From Mimachlamys varia (Eukaryota > Mollusca > Bivalvia > Pectinida > Pectinidae), in NCBI GenBank assembly GCA_947623455.1, contig OX392534.1, positions 41,545,426-41,609,425 of the forward strand: a stretch of 64,000 nucleotides of DNA, written 5' to 3'. A program made the translations under genes and the position numbers. The notes below the pieces were generated by a model, which was given only the letters and a program-made list of their open reading frames with translations, did no database searches and had not been told where the DNA came from. Position 1 is the stretch's first letter. Every line of letters begins with the position of its first letter. Shown piece after piece: positions 44,801-50,060 of the stretch.

Positions 44801-47662
44801 AATTTCAAATGTTTTCTAACATCATTATAAAGGATATTTGATGATTTTGTAAGTAATGAGGTAAACTTTCTACATTGTAGGTAAAACAACACGATGATTC
44901 TAACAATGGGGGAGGTCTGAAGATGAGCTCGGAGATTTACCTCACGCGACTGTTGGCTACCAAGGTAACTATATCACCTCGTACACAAATCATTTGGTTG
45001 TACATTACTTCATAAGCTAAGTAGTCCCCCATTGAAATGAATGATACTGCAGTCTTACTCATGTACCCCTAAAGACACATTTGCACTCTTTCGAATCAAT
45101 GCAACTTCAAGCATGAATGAGATAAAGATATTTTGCTTCGGGTGACAAATTCACACCGGATTTCGAATGTGAAACCATTCAATTATTTTTCACTGTCATC
45201 ACCTGAACCAAAAATAACAGATATATCGTATCAATCTTATGAAAATCTGTTAATTTTCTTATTTTCACTTTCTTCTGATAATAATAATAAGAGTAAGGTT
45301 GAGGTTGAGCACAGGAATGGCTTCAGTTTCTGTCCATAATCAGACTACATCGGTTTTTGATTGGGAAAGAGTGTCGACCATTGTGGAAGATGCTATTATT
45401 ATCAAGTACCGGTATGTTGAATTCTACAAAAACGTTTGCCAATATTTACAGGGCACCCTGAAACAATACATAGATGACTTCTTTGAGATGGTGCTGAAGG
45501 TAGACAGTAGTATGCCACCCGTCATCAAGTACCTGTTTGATATGATGGACCAGGCAGCTCACCGATTTAACATCACAGACCCAGACGTCGTGCATACCTG
45601 GAAGTGTAACAGGTAAGGTATTAAAGCAATGGTACAGGTAAGGTTTTAATTAAAAGTCTTGGATGGAGGGGAGATATGTATTATATTAAAGTATTGGGTA
45701 TGATCACAGGTAAGGTATTATATCTGTGTAGGAATGTAACAGGTCAAGGGTACATAGAAATTTTAAGAAAATGACTAATTAATTTGACATAGGTAGGTAA
45801 ATTTCTACAAATGTTATTGATAAAGTTTGTTTCACAAAAGATCTCTAAAAATGAAACAAATAACGAATTCATCAGATATTTTTTGCAATGTGCTATTAGT
45901 CTCCGATTCTTACCTTACATTTATTTTGTTTCCAGCTTGTTGCTGCGGTTCTGGGTGAACATAATAAAGAATCCAAACTTTGTGTATGACATACAAAAAC
46001 CAAGCATTGTGGATTCCTGTCTGTCCGTGGTTGCACAAACTTTCATGGACAGTTGCTCAACCTCCGAACACCGGCTTGGAAAGGTGCGTGACCTTCTGAT
46101 AGTGTGATCTTATAACGATATATATACCAATGCTGTAGGATGGTACGAAAACCTAGGATATGATGGCTATCAATTTTCAAAACTTAAGTTCAAATTAACA
46201 TTTCTTGATCTTAAACTATGGAGATTCAATTCGATAAAAAGAATTTGAAGAAGGAATGTCATAAGGGGCATATTCTTTATATTGACACAAATATAGATAT
46301 GTCTTATTTGTAATTTCAGGATTCTCCTTCCAACAAGCTCCTGTTTGCTAAAGATATTCCAAAGTACCGTAAGTGGGTGGAGAAGTACTTCAGTGACATC
46401 CAGGCGATGCCTGCCGTCAGTGATCAGGATCTCAACGCCTACCTGGCCGACGTTTCTCGGGTACCTAGCTTATTGTAAAGAATTAATGACAGTAGTAATA
46501 TTATACCCCTGCAATGAAGAAAGGGTTATTCTGGAATCGGTCGTCCATCACCCTGTAGTATCAATGATGTACTCCTCCTAAACTCCTTGCTGGCAATAAT
46601 CCTTATACATTGTAGATGTGCGTAATTTGTATTAGGTTGAGTTACCTCGTCTTTTCTTGAAGTTATGTCCCTTTTAAGCAGCGAGCATGCATGCATTGGT
46701 TCCCCCTCAATAACTTCAGTATTGTTTATAACATTATTTCCAATCTTCATATGCAGACTTAATGCTCTGATAAGTTTGATTGCCAAATTTATGTGTGGGT
46801 TATTTACAGAGTTATGGCCCTTTGTAGATTTTTTCCTCTGGATGGGGGTATGAGTTGGCCTCCTGACAACAGTTCTAGTTGAAACATATTAATGATGATA
46901 GTTACATACAACATTGTGATCACAAACTTGTGATATTCATTTCACATTTTCTTATAAACCTCATATTTTGAGTGGATGTTTTGACCTTTGACAAAGTGTT
47001 ATATTTATAATGGTATATTCTTACAGATGAGCACGGGCCATTTTACCAAGGAAAATGCCTTGTATGAGCTGTACAACTATGTACAGAAATACAACAATGA
47101 GGTAAGCTTATATTGGAATCTGATTTATCAAAAATTATAAACCCATCTTAAAATACATATTTGCTCTCATGCCCGATCAAGCTGGTATATTTATAAACTA
47201 AAGTGCTTTGCAGTACATAGCTATACAAATTATGCAATCAAATATGAGATATATATTGAAACAATACAGTTAAAAAGAACCTGTTACGGTATGAAGAAGT
47301 TAACAGCTCATTTCAATCCAGGACCAACAAAAGTAGTAAATATAATCCTCTAAATGTGTGTTTTAATTATAAAGATAATGAAAGGTTAGAGCAGTAAGTT
47401 AAACATAGAAGTTTAATCATTGTACAGTGAAACCTGGTCCTACTGACACCCGATATTACGGACACCTAATATCTAAAATGATCAAGAACCCATTGATGAT
47501 TCTCAAGTATAACAGTGTATTCAGTTGTTTATTGTTCCAATTCAGATTAATGAGAGCTTGGAGATGGACGGTTTTGCCAACGCCCAACAACTTCCCGCCA
47601 AATTAGGTCATGTGATTACTGCGATGGAGGGGCCGAATCAGTACATGCGGGACTATGTATGA
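7708..47662 (+). CDS. Plexin (plexin-B type), whole gene, 35 coding exons, 1914 residues
   Basis: This is a single-pass semaphorin receptor that controls cytoskeleton and adhesion through a cytoplasmic Ras/Rap GAP domain. Translated domains in order: signal peptide 1-25, Sema about 45-500, PSI1 519-567, Ig-like/IPT 586-660, PSI2 666-698, IPT 715-815, PSI3 822-862, IPT/TIG domains about 875-1262, membrane helix 1271-1297, GAP first half about 1377-1515, Rho-GTPase-binding domain about 1517-1640, GAP second half about 1674-1885. The GAP arginines are present: the Arg pair 1465/1466 in LMLRRTES and Arg1759 in LLLRFWVN, matching R1677/R1678 and R1984 of human plexin-B1. Plexin-B is favoured over plexin-A by Sema motifs such as STGP..D and GNDVMYV..STRKL, by DSAGSSLY at the GAP/RBD junction, and by the spacing of the tail. 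All 34 introns have GT-AG ends and phases agree throughout. The length is normal for the family. The exon model is read by eye; no transcript supports it here. Confidence 0.95.
8921..9095. mobile_element. Palindromic-end MITE-like element, copy 1
   Basis: It starts TACTGTAAACGTACC and ends GTACGTTTATAGTAT, which are inverted complements of each other. The interior shares blocks (AACTGTAATTATTG, GAATGCTTA) with 11727-11890. It has no coding capacity and lies just after the exon 1 donor. Confidence 0.6.
9635..9850. repeat. Interspersed repeat with a GGTCACCTGAGC palindrome
   Basis: AAGGTCACCTGAGCAAAGCT followed by CATGGTGACC forms a strong terminal hairpin, then a non-coding stretch ending around AGGTCCGCACC. 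From memory, repeats beginning this way are common in bivalve genomes. No database check was possible. Confidence 0.5.
10029..10150 (+). mobile_element. tRNA-derived SINE head
   Basis: A box-like TAGCTTGATCGG at 10039-10050 and a perfect B box GGTTCGACTCC at 10082-10092, spaced as in a tRNA gene, then an A-rich tail (GAAAATAAATAATG). The anticodon arm does not look functional, so this is a SINE or tRNA pseudogene in intron 1. Confidence 0.6.
10928..11125 (+). CDS. Plexin exon 2: Sema domain
   Basis: Residues 397-462. Acceptor tttcctaag, donor gtaaaa, phase 0/0. It contains [24 protein letters not shown], broken here as [11 protein letters not shown] and NHGDIKK, the late Sema blade that matches the plexin-B TVAFLGTSDGRILKV region. 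Confidence 0.92.
11391..11534 (+). CDS. Plexin exon 3: end of Sema domain
   Basis: Residues 463-510. Acceptor cctcttcag, donor gtacaa, phase 0/0. The segment [18 protein letters not shown] and LFTMSEKT corresponds to the last Sema blade (family pattern LYVMSERQV). Confidence 0.92.
11727..11890. mobile_element. Palindromic-end MITE-like element, copy 2
   Basis: Related to 8921-9095: begins TACTGTAAACATAC and shares AATATGCAGAAATTGTAATT and GGAATGCTCTTAGC. It lies in the intron between exons 3 and 4. Confidence 0.55.
12048..12148 (+). CDS. Plexin exon 4: PSI1
   Basis: Residues 511-544 (last codon split, phase 2). The cysteine pattern [20 protein letters not shown] is followed by GWC, the classic PSI core after Sema. 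Acceptor ttcgcag, donor gtaagt. Confidence 0.94.
12568..12691 (+). CDS. Plexin exon 5: end of PSI1 and linker
   Basis: Residues 544-585. It carries the last PSI1 cysteines (C545, C551, C567) and then a Pro/Ser-rich linker ([13 protein letters not shown]). Acceptor ccctacag, donor gtaaac, exit phase 0. The following intron is about 8.6 kb and contains the large 15-bp satellite. Confidence 0.9.
12692..21273. other. Large plexin intron 5 (8.6 kb)
   Basis: No exon-like open frame was found. It contains mainly AT-rich unique sequence, an inverted copy of the 4.4-kb repeat (about 15716-15775), and the 15-bp satellite at 16321-19560. Exon 5 joins directly to exon 6 in phase 0 with no family sequence missing. 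Confidence 0.8.
16321..19560. repeat. 15-bp satellite array, about 3.2 kb, with higher-order structure
   Basis: Basic unit TACTAGAGTTATCTN, often with an extra TACTG. Variants GCTAGGGTTACC and ACATGTATCTCTTCTAG recur in order, giving higher-order periods: the ACATGTATCTCTTCTAG marker lies at 18609, 18850, 19111 and 19372 (spacing 241, 261, 261) and at 16946 and 17442 (496 apart). There are over 200 units. Confidence 0.95.
21274..21433 (+). CDS. Plexin exon 6: Ig-like/IPT segment between PSI1 and PSI2
   Basis: Residues 586-639. Acceptor atccacag, donor gtatat, exit phase 1. NYSCVFALD and [11 protein letters not shown] fit the plexin segment between PSI1 and PSI2, with the YSCVF motif conserved in the family. 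Confidence 0.9.
21886..21982 (+). CDS. Plexin exon 7: start of PSI2
   Basis: Residues 639-671. [20 protein letters not shown] then [10 protein letters not shown]; the last codon (Ser671) is completed by the next exon. Acceptor tgttttcag, donor gtaaca, exit phase 2. Confidence 0.9.
22235..22576. mobile_element. Non-autonomous element with ATACGCCCGTCA ends
   Basis: The left end TTATACGCCCGTC and right end TGACGGGCGTATCA are inverted complements. The interior includes GTCCGTCGGTCGT and GAGTTATGGCCCTTTGG. It has no transposase. It lies in intron 7, ending about 35 bp before exon 8. Confidence 0.6.
22612..22711 (+). CDS. Plexin exon 8: PSI2 core
   Basis: Residues 671-704. [20 protein letters not shown] shows the six-cysteine PSI pattern with the conserved tryptophans. 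Acceptor cttttacag, donor gtgagt, exit phase 0. The next intron contains a candidate 27-nt microexon. Confidence 0.92.
22875..23130. repeat. Tandem duplication of a roughly 105-bp intronic segment
   Basis: Two copies share AAAACTTTTA, ACATTTTCATTCAGAATTAC, TCAG.GAAATAG and AATAAGNAGGGTCTC, with a partial third copy (GCGAAATAAGCAAGGTCTC). Confidence 0.75.
23995..24021 (+). CDS. Candidate plexin microexon A (27 nt, optional)
   Basis: The 27 nt between acceptor aattttcag and donor gtaagt encode ETDDDNSTV, with phase 0 on both sides. The flanking exons also meet in phase 0, so it can be included or skipped without changing the frame. Inclusion would put an acidic loop and a new N-glycosylation sequon (N-S-T) between PSI2 and the following IPT domain. 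The splice sites are seen directly; use as an exon is inference. Confidence 0.5.
26282..26416 (+). CDS. Plexin exon 9: PSI2 to IPT linker
   Basis: Residues 705-749. After a basic stretch ([20 protein letters not shown]) comes [20 protein letters not shown], the start of an IPT strand (family pattern IYVPVG.VKPITL..NLP). Acceptor tgttttcag, donor gtaaga, phase 0/0. Confidence 0.92.
26603..26713 (+). CDS. Plexin exon 10: IPT domain
   Basis: Residues 750-786. [15 protein letters not shown] and [11 protein letters not shown] match the strand pair ending in the family's ..LQCQ... Acceptor catttttag, donor gtaaga, phase 0/0. Confidence 0.9.
26845..27185. repeat. Degenerate roughly 39-bp minisatellite
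   Basis: About eight diverged units built on ATATCCAGGGGTTACACTC and CTATGCTCTCCATCCTC, in the intron between exons 10 and 11. Open frames here are a by-product of the repeat. Confidence 0.85.
27340..27692. repeat. Two tandem copies of a roughly 170-bp interspersed repeat
   Basis: Each copy has a block like GTCA.TGGAACCATG, then GGACCA, AAACAGG(A/G)TCTTTGAGTTA and finally AGATAACGAGGTGCAACTGT (second copy AGATAATGAGGTTCAACTGT). It resembles repeats with ATAACGA..CGAGGT motifs seen in many invertebrates. Confidence 0.65.
27825..27915 (+). CDS. Plexin exon 11: IPT domain end
   Basis: Residues 787-817. [17 protein letters not shown] is the last strand before PSI3 (plexins: LPVNLSVVWNG). Acceptor gcttgcag, donor gtatgt, exit phase 1. 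Confidence 0.9.
28240..28427 (+). CDS. Plexin exon 12: PSI3
   Basis: Residues 817-879. [18 protein letters not shown] followed by [16 protein letters not shown] is PSI3, and CPPPRILS opens the next IPT domain. Acceptor ttattacag, donor gtgagt, exit phase 0. Confidence 0.93.
28733..28926. mobile_element. Short non-autonomous element, TATGCCCCTGC ends
   Basis: Left end TTATGCCCCTGCAATGAAAT and right end GGGGCAGGGGCATTTATG are inverted relatives. It is non-coding and lies in intron 12. A cousin with CCCCTGCAATGAAGAAAG lies at 46500-46860. Confidence 0.5.
29067..29218 (+). CDS. Plexin exon 13: IPT/TIG domain
   Basis: Residues 880-930. [20 protein letters not shown] is a textbook IPT start (P..G...GGT..T..G.NLG). 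Acceptor attacag, donor gtaagt, exit phase 2. Confidence 0.93.
29754..29850 (+). CDS. Plexin exon 14: IPT/TIG domain
   Basis: Residues 930-962. [19 protein letters not shown] then [12 protein letters not shown], the closing strands of the same IPT domain. Acceptor tgttacag, donor gtgagt, exit phase 0. Confidence 0.9.
30137..30273 (+). CDS. Plexin exon 15: next IPT/TIG domain
   Basis: Residues 963-1008. [19 protein letters not shown] and [18 protein letters not shown] follow the family line (V.P..GP.SGGT...I.G..LNAG). Acceptor ttgacag, donor gtaaga, exit phase 2. Confidence 0.93.
30678..30845 (+). CDS. Plexin exon 16: IPT end and start of next IPT
   Basis: Residues 1008-1064. [13 protein letters not shown] then [17 protein letters not shown], matching the family's YTEDPTI..I.P..S..SGG. 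Acceptor tttatcag, donor gtaagc, exit phase 2. Confidence 0.93.
30990..31086 (+). CDS. Plexin exon 17: IPT domain
   Basis: Residues 1064-1096. [19 protein letters not shown] continues with [13 protein letters not shown]. Acceptor attttgcag, donor gtatgt, exit phase 0. The intron after it holds a MULE-like MITE. Confidence 0.92.
31181..31626. mobile_element. MULE-like MITE in intron 17, 446 bp
   Basis: Terminal inverted repeats of 48 bp (31181-31228 and 31579-31626) differ at three positions and begin CATCGTCGGAAA. The 9 bp outside each end are CTCTATCAG and CTCTCTCAG, a near-perfect target duplication. Long TIRs with 9-bp duplications are typical of Mutator-like elements. There is no transposase inside, so it is non-autonomous. 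Confidence 0.75.
31880..32155 (+). CDS. Plexin exon 18: IPT domain with convertase-type RLRR motif
   Basis: Residues 1097-1188. [16 protein letters not shown] ends one IPT domain; GFIMDNV..VQNLS and [10 protein letters not shown] start the last. RLRR (1124-1127, bases 31961-31972) fits the furin pattern R-X-K/R-R and lies about 144 residues before the membrane helix. Vertebrate plexin-B1/B2 are cleaved by proprotein convertases in a comparable region, so processing into two chains is plausible. Acceptor atccacag; the donor gttagt is weak but leaves the frame intact. Confidence 0.92.
32644..32820 (+). CDS. Plexin exon 19: last IPT domain
   Basis: Residues 1189-1247. [19 protein letters not shown], then CNVTN and [10 protein letters not shown], the strand pattern of the membrane-proximal IPT domain. 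Acceptor gtcttcag, donor gtacgt, phase 0/0. Confidence 0.92.
33354..33597 (+). CDS. Plexin exon 20: transmembrane helix and juxtamembrane start
   Basis: Residues 1248-1329. [12 protein letters not shown] is the final extracellular strand. The membrane helix is about 1271-1297 ([16 protein letters not shown], then [11 protein letters not shown]), followed by a basic stop-transfer region ([13 protein letters not shown]) and the amphipathic helix [17 protein letters not shown]. Acceptor tgtaaatag, donor gtgagg, exit phase 1. Confidence 0.95.
33941..34083 (+). CDS. Plexin exon 21: juxtamembrane segment
   Basis: Residues 1329-1376. [17 protein letters not shown] is almost invariant in plexins ([17 protein letters not shown]), followed by LFPGM and the HP dipeptide. 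Acceptor tttttccag, donor gtaagt, exit phase 0. Confidence 0.95.
34551..34684 (+). CDS. Plexin exon 22: GAP domain, first half
   Basis: Residues 1377-1421. [19 protein letters not shown] is the conserved first GAP helix. Acceptor ctacctcag, donor gtatgt, exit phase 2. The next intron contains a MITE and the 24-bp minisatellite. Confidence 0.95.
35050..35225. mobile_element. Palindromic MITE in intron 22
   Basis: Two imperfect arms of about 75 bp meet at a GC-rich centre (TCCGCTCCGTGTC). Matching blocks are CTACTGT, TTTGAAA, TATAGTG and ATTTTACTGGC with its complement GCCAGTAAAA. It lies just upstream of the 24-bp array. Confidence 0.65.
35295..35977. repeat. 24-bp minisatellite, about 28 copies, touching the exon 23 acceptor
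   Basis: Unit TTTGATGATGGTCTGTGTC plus TATTG. The period is a multiple of three with no stops, so long frames run on both strands (FDDGLCLL on +, DTDHHQTI on -). These are repeat artefacts. The final unit runs into the splice acceptor attgttccag, so the array supplies the sequence next to the 3' splice site. Confidence 0.95.
35983..36042 (+). CDS. Plexin exon 23: GAP domain
   Basis: Residues 1421-1441. [19 protein letters not shown] matches the family line (GNVASLIM..LQG.MEYAT). The acceptor (attgttccag) follows directly on the last unit of the 24-bp array. Donor gtaagt, exit phase 2. Confidence 0.94.
36454..36528 (+). CDS. Plexin exon 24: GAP domain, first catalytic arginine
   Basis: Residues 1441-1466. 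[20 protein letters not shown] then LMLRR. Arg1465 is encoded here and Arg1466 is split with exon 25; together they match the catalytic R1677/R1678 of human plexin-B1. Acceptor tctttgtag, donor gtaagt, exit phase 2. Confidence 0.95.
36783..36849 (+). CDS. Plexin exon 25: GAP domain
   Basis: Residues 1466-1488. [20 protein letters not shown] is a near-invariant GAP helix in plexins. Acceptor gcgtttttag, donor gtaagt, exit phase 0. The next intron is about 5.65 kb. Confidence 0.95.
37255..37378. mobile_element. Palindromic-end MITE-like element, related family
   Basis: It starts TACTGTAAGAGTAAATATTT and ends ACATTTACAGTAT, so the ends are TACTGTAAA-type inverted repeats. The interior has several TTCGC/GCGAA motifs. 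It lies in the intron after exon 25. Confidence 0.5.
37833..37850 (+). CDS. Candidate plexin microexon B (18 nt, optional)
   Basis: Eighteen nt between acceptor cactttcag and donor gtaagt encode EESNFP, phase 0 on both sides. The flanking exons (..YKYLV and DSAGSS..) join in phase 0 and match vertebrate plexins without this insert, so it would be an optional six-residue loop in the GAP domain just before the Rho-GTPase-binding insertion. Splice sites are seen; use is inferred. Confidence 0.5.
38785..38870. mobile_element. Short palindromic element (TTTCACCCCTGAA family), copy 1
   Basis: ATTTCACCCCTGAA at the left and TTTCAGGGGTAAAGGAG at the right are inverted relatives; the centre has TTTGAACTCTTCCAATTCAA. 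Related copies lie at 40931-41018, 41395-41481, 45057-45122 and 51321-51412. Confidence 0.65.
39370..40915. repeat. Tandem array of roughly 95-105-bp units with (AT)n spacers, about 16 copies
   Basis: Each unit reads AGGAACTCTGATAAATAGAT, then CTACAGGTATTTCAACAG, TTCCTAG, a short (AT)n, CCCAAACGTGTGATTTCCGA, and a longer variable (AT)n. AGGAACT and AGTTCCT are inverted, so each unit can form a small hairpin beside an AT palindrome. Long minus-strand open frames are repeat artefacts. Confidence 0.95.
40931..41018. mobile_element. Short palindromic element, copy 2 (diverged)
   Basis: It begins GGCATTCACCCCTACATTTT and ends ATTTTAGGTGTAAATGGGTT. It abuts the end of the hairpin/(AT)n array. See 38785-38870 for the family. 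Confidence 0.5.
41395..41481. mobile_element. Short palindromic element, copy 3
   Basis: ACTCATGCATCCCTGAAAAA on the left and TTTCAGGGGTGAATGAGTT on the right are inverted relatives. The core TTTGAACTCTTCCAATTCAA is identical to copy 1. Confidence 0.7.
41886..42107. mobile_element. Foldback MITE with CACAGGTG ends, 222 bp
   Basis: The left arm (CACAGGTGCTTGTGGACATG, AATTGAAAAGTGCATAA) is mirrored by the right arm (CACTTTTCAATTAA, CATGTCCACAAGCACCTGTG). The right arm carries an extra insertion. Flanks GTATTGAA and TTATTTGA are only loosely alike, so a target duplication is doubtful. The CACAGG terminus recalls the element at 61161. Confidence 0.7.
42304..42416. mobile_element. Short element with 14-bp perfect inverted ends
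   Basis: TGATAAGCCCATGG at 42304 and CCATGGGCTTATCA at about 42403 are exact inverted complements, about 113 bp end to end. It lies about 90 bp before the exon 26 acceptor. Confidence 0.6.
42503..42655 (+). CDS. Plexin exon 26: GAP to RBD
   Basis: Residues 1489-1539. [20 protein letters not shown] then EDRLLR are hallmark residues entering the Rho-GTPase-binding domain. Acceptor cctgtttcag, donor gtaagt, phase 0/0. Confidence 0.95.
43094..43241 (+). CDS. Plexin exon 27: Rho-GTPase-binding domain
   Basis: Residues 1540-1589. [20 protein letters not shown] and YSQRP are conserved RBD motifs. Acceptor tttgtag, donor gtaggt, exit phase 1. The last 39 nt of the exon plus its donor are duplicated 63 bp downstream (43266-43315). 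Confidence 0.95.
43266..43315. repeat. Duplicated end of exon 27 with its splice donor
   Basis: This 50-bp stretch repeats 43203-43252 (exon 27 3' end plus donor and first intron bases) with two mismatches, 63 bp downstream. If the second donor were used, the extended exon would hit TAA at 43247-43249. Confidence 0.9.
43380..43590. repeat. Degenerate array of roughly 30-50-bp ATTATTCATC..TGACCATGAAT units
   Basis: About six loose copies of ATTATTCATCNTACTTCTGA then CCATGAATA, in intron 27. Confidence 0.7.
43640..43804 (+). CDS. Plexin exon 28: Rho-GTPase-binding domain
   Basis: Residues 1589-1644. [20 protein letters not shown] and HYKVLD are typical. The LVP tripeptide needed for Rac binding in human plexin-B1 (1849-1851) aligns here with Leu-Thr-His (1629-1631, bases 43759-43767). 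Acceptor attaacag, donor gtaagt, exit phase 1. Confidence 0.94.
44238..44480. repeat. 31-bp minisatellite, about 8 copies, beside the exon 29 acceptor
   Basis: Unit GATATTGACACCTGTTGTAT plus GTTGATTTAGA, nearly identical across copies. It ends 13 bp before the acceptor at 44493. Confidence 0.92.
44494..44582 (+). CDS. Plexin exon 29: RBD to GAP linker
   Basis: Residues 1644-1673. A variable linker ([19 protein letters not shown]) then GTKIWHLV, the strand that re-enters the GAP domain. Acceptor cattacag, donor gtgagt, exit phase 0. A 31-bp minisatellite ends about 13 bp upstream. Confidence 0.93.
44881..44964 (+). CDS. Plexin exon 30: GAP domain, second half
   Basis: Residues 1674-1701. [12 protein letters not shown] is a short loop, then [13 protein letters not shown], near-invariant in plexins. 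Acceptor acattgtag, donor gtaact, phase 0/0. Confidence 0.95.
45057..45122. mobile_element. Short palindromic element, copy 4 (shortened)
   Basis: It begins ACTCATGTACCCCTAAAGAC, has CATTTGCACTCTTTCGAATC and ends near GCATGAATGAG. The right end is truncated. Confidence 0.5.
45452..45612 (+). CDS. Plexin exon 31: GAP domain, second half
   Basis: Residues 1702-1755. [28 protein letters not shown] and [11 protein letters not shown] are conserved. The acceptor is atatttacag. The frame stays open for about 150 nt upstream of it, but the family alignment supports the start at GTLK. Donor gtaagg, exit phase 2. Confidence 0.95.
45936..46083 (+). CDS. Plexin exon 32: GAP domain, second catalytic arginine
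   Basis: Residues 1755-1804. [19 protein letters not shown] contains Arg1759 (45946-45948), equivalent to R1984 of human plexin-B1. [18 protein letters not shown] is near-identical to the family. Acceptor gtttccag, donor gtgcgt, exit phase 0. Confidence 0.96.
46320..46460 (+). CDS. Plexin exon 33: GAP domain
   Basis: Residues 1805-1851. [16 protein letters not shown] and [20 protein letters not shown] are conserved. Acceptor atttcag; the donor gtacct is weaker than the rest. Phase 0/0. Confidence 0.95.
46500..46860. mobile_element. Non-autonomous interspersed repeat in intron 33
   Basis: It starts TTATACCCCTGCAATGAAGA and ends GATGGGGGTATGAG, an inverted relation at the tips (ATACCCC/GGGGTAT). 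The interior has GAGTTATGGCCCTTTG, also found in 22235-22576. No coding capacity. Confidence 0.5.
47027..47101 (+). CDS. Plexin exon 34: last GAP helices
   Basis: Residues 1852-1876. [15 protein letters not shown] matches the family's ALHELYKYI.KYYD. Acceptor ttcttacag, donor gtaagc, phase 0/0. Confidence 0.94.
47546..47662 (+). CDS. Plexin exon 35: C-terminal tail and stop
   Basis: Residues 1877-1914, stop TGA at 47660-47662. The tail aligns with the end of vertebrate plexin-B (IITALEEDG...L..AVE...). It ends in ..QYMRDYV, a hydrophobic C-terminus of the kind PDZ domains bind. Vertebrate plexin-B tails end in VTDL; here position -2 is Asp, a class III-like ligand. Acceptor aattcag. Confidence 0.93.
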   Translation: MNESLEMDGFANAQQLPAKLGHVITAMEGPNQYMRDYV

Positions 47663-48175
47663 CCAGGACTGGAGCCATGACCTTCACCTTCACCTGATAT
47701 TCACCAATGCCGTGTCTTTCATCTTTTTGGGAACAGTATCGCATCATGACTACTGGACTTGTTTGCAAAGCATCTTAACGTGTGTGTTGTACGACTGTGG
47801 GCAGATCTGATCGCGAGTAATTGCATCGGCAAATGTCGAGGTGTATCTGTATATTTTGATTTTTACTGAGGGAAAGTGTTTTTCATCGTGTATTTAACTG
47901 TACATACATCACTATGTCATGTGATAGGTGTCTGTAACACCACTACGTGTAGATTAATATATATAATGTGTTTGTTTATAACAATTTTGTCTGTAAGCGT
48001 CAATGTCTTTGTCCTTCCATTAGATTTCATTTACATGACGGTCTATGCAGAAAATTTATTCAATAATTACCAAAGACTAAAATATGAAACCACTTCCTTT
48101 TGAAAGTGTGCTCCTACAGAATTATATGTATACAACATGGATAATCTACAAATAAATGAGAGAGAAATATTCATC
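47663..48175 (+). other. Plexin 3' UTR with possible poly(A) signal
   Basis: There is no open frame of note after the stop. The first canonical AATAAA is at 48151-48156, which would give a 3' UTR of about 0.5 kb. Further AATAAA motifs lie downstream (about 48510, 49550, 50278), so longer forms are possible. Only the hexamer supports this end. Confidence 0.35.
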
Positions 48176-50016
48176 TACAAAACTTAAACTTAGAAACATA
48201 ATAGTGCTGATTTGTACTCAAACTGCTGATTGTATTCTACAAACATTCACCTCATAGATTAGGCATAATTGAGTTTCACTTAACAGTTGTGTGCACTTTC
48301 ATGCACTTTCATTATCAAATATACATTCATAAATATTCATTTTCATACATATTCATATTACCAAATATTAATTTAACATGAATATGGACATACATTAATA
48401 TTCATATATGCTAAATCACTAATATATATCTTCATGTTCATATAATGTTCATGATACCAAATAATTATACAAGTTTGGATACATCATGAACATTCATATA
48501 TTATCATCGCTAATAAATATTCATGCATATTTATGATTATGCAATAGTCACTCATTCATATTCGTTCATTGAAATGTACACAATGTCACCTGGTGATATT
48601 TATAGACTCTATAGCACACTATGGTAATAGGGGTGTGTTTTATTATGTTAATTTCCAAACCAGATGTACAGTGTAAGATATCTTACCATGATTATGTCAT
48701 ATTTGTGTACATAAACAGGAGGCTCATTGACAAGAAACCATACAACTTGGTGCTTTTATTTATCCTCGTATTGCAGTTGTGTTTTGCTTGTATGCCTGTA
48801 AGCAATTAAAAATCAGACTATTATGCTAATCATATCACCATCATGTTTGGTATGTCATTCATATGATTATAATACGTACAGCTGTAGATGTACATAGAAT
48901 AATACTGTACCAGCAGCGGGTACAGGAGAGAAAAAACAAGAACACTTTAAACAAGTACTATCTAAAAACATTATTCATTTAGATTTCTCCTAATTTTAAA
49001 ATTCTAATAGTTATCAAATAACCATGACAACCAAGCTTGGTGCAAAGTACGATATTCTGTTTCTCTATATGACCCTGACCTCAGAGTCTTAGATGCAATT
49101 ATCACAAAACTTCTATCTCGCCTCTCAGCTTTTCTCAGGTACTTTATTTGTATTACTACAATTATAACACCGTTTGTTAATTTGATATTTTTGTTCTTGT
49201 ATTATGACTTTATTGAATGTTACATGCGTATATAACTTCTGTTCTTTGCATGCTTGGTGTTTTAGCTCACTTGGCCTGAAATAATAGGCGAGAGGTGTAT
49301 GGCTATGGTGTAGTGTGTTCATCTACCTAATTGATCACCATTTTCACAAGAAAGAACTTTGCCAAATATATACAAGCTTGATACAATATGATCACCTGGA
49401 AAATGGCAGATTTATTTTTTATGAAGGACATACCTTTATAAGTAAGGAAGAGAAACAGAAATTATTATATTTAAAAATCTTCTTGTCAAGTACAACAAAG
49501 TCAGGCTACAGCATAGTTAAAGAATCATGAAACCTGCATGTCATTCTCATAATAAATATCTTCAATGGATTAGATAGGTCAATTACTGAATAATAATCCT
49601 CAAAATAAGTTTACGCTGATATTATTTGATTCTTCACTCAAAAGGGTCATTTCCAGTTTTGCAAGCATGTGAAGATAATATTTTTAAAATATTTCTGAGG
49701 TCAAATCATGAAGTTTGTTACTGATAATGTTTTAAGAATATTTTATTACTTAAAACAGCTGAGCTTTTTCAATATATGAAAGCTTTCTCTCAGTAATATT
49801 TGTAAACTGATTTTCAATATCAAACATGTACTTTGATTACAGATTTAGACAAAAAATTCTTGGGACCATATATATAAAAGAGGCCATGCCTGAATGCCAG
49901 ACTTTTCACCTTGCTGGCTAACTATCATTTTGATCAATGTGAAGCATCTTTCTCTATGACTCGAGTAGAACAGGTCCGTTGGGCCTTTTGTTTGTTTTTA
50001 ACTAAGTCTAACAAAA

Positions 50017-50018
<2 letters not shown>

Positions 50019-50058
<40 letters not shown>
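50019..50058. repeat. (CT)n microsatellite
   Basis: About 19-20 uninterrupted CT dinucleotides. Confidence 0.95.

Positions 50059-50060
<2 letters not shown>

Noticed and set aside
45299..45451. In-frame upstream extension of plexin exon 31
   Set aside because: It is open by chance for about 50 codons, but family sequence joins ATK directly to GTLK and a normal acceptor lies at 45451.
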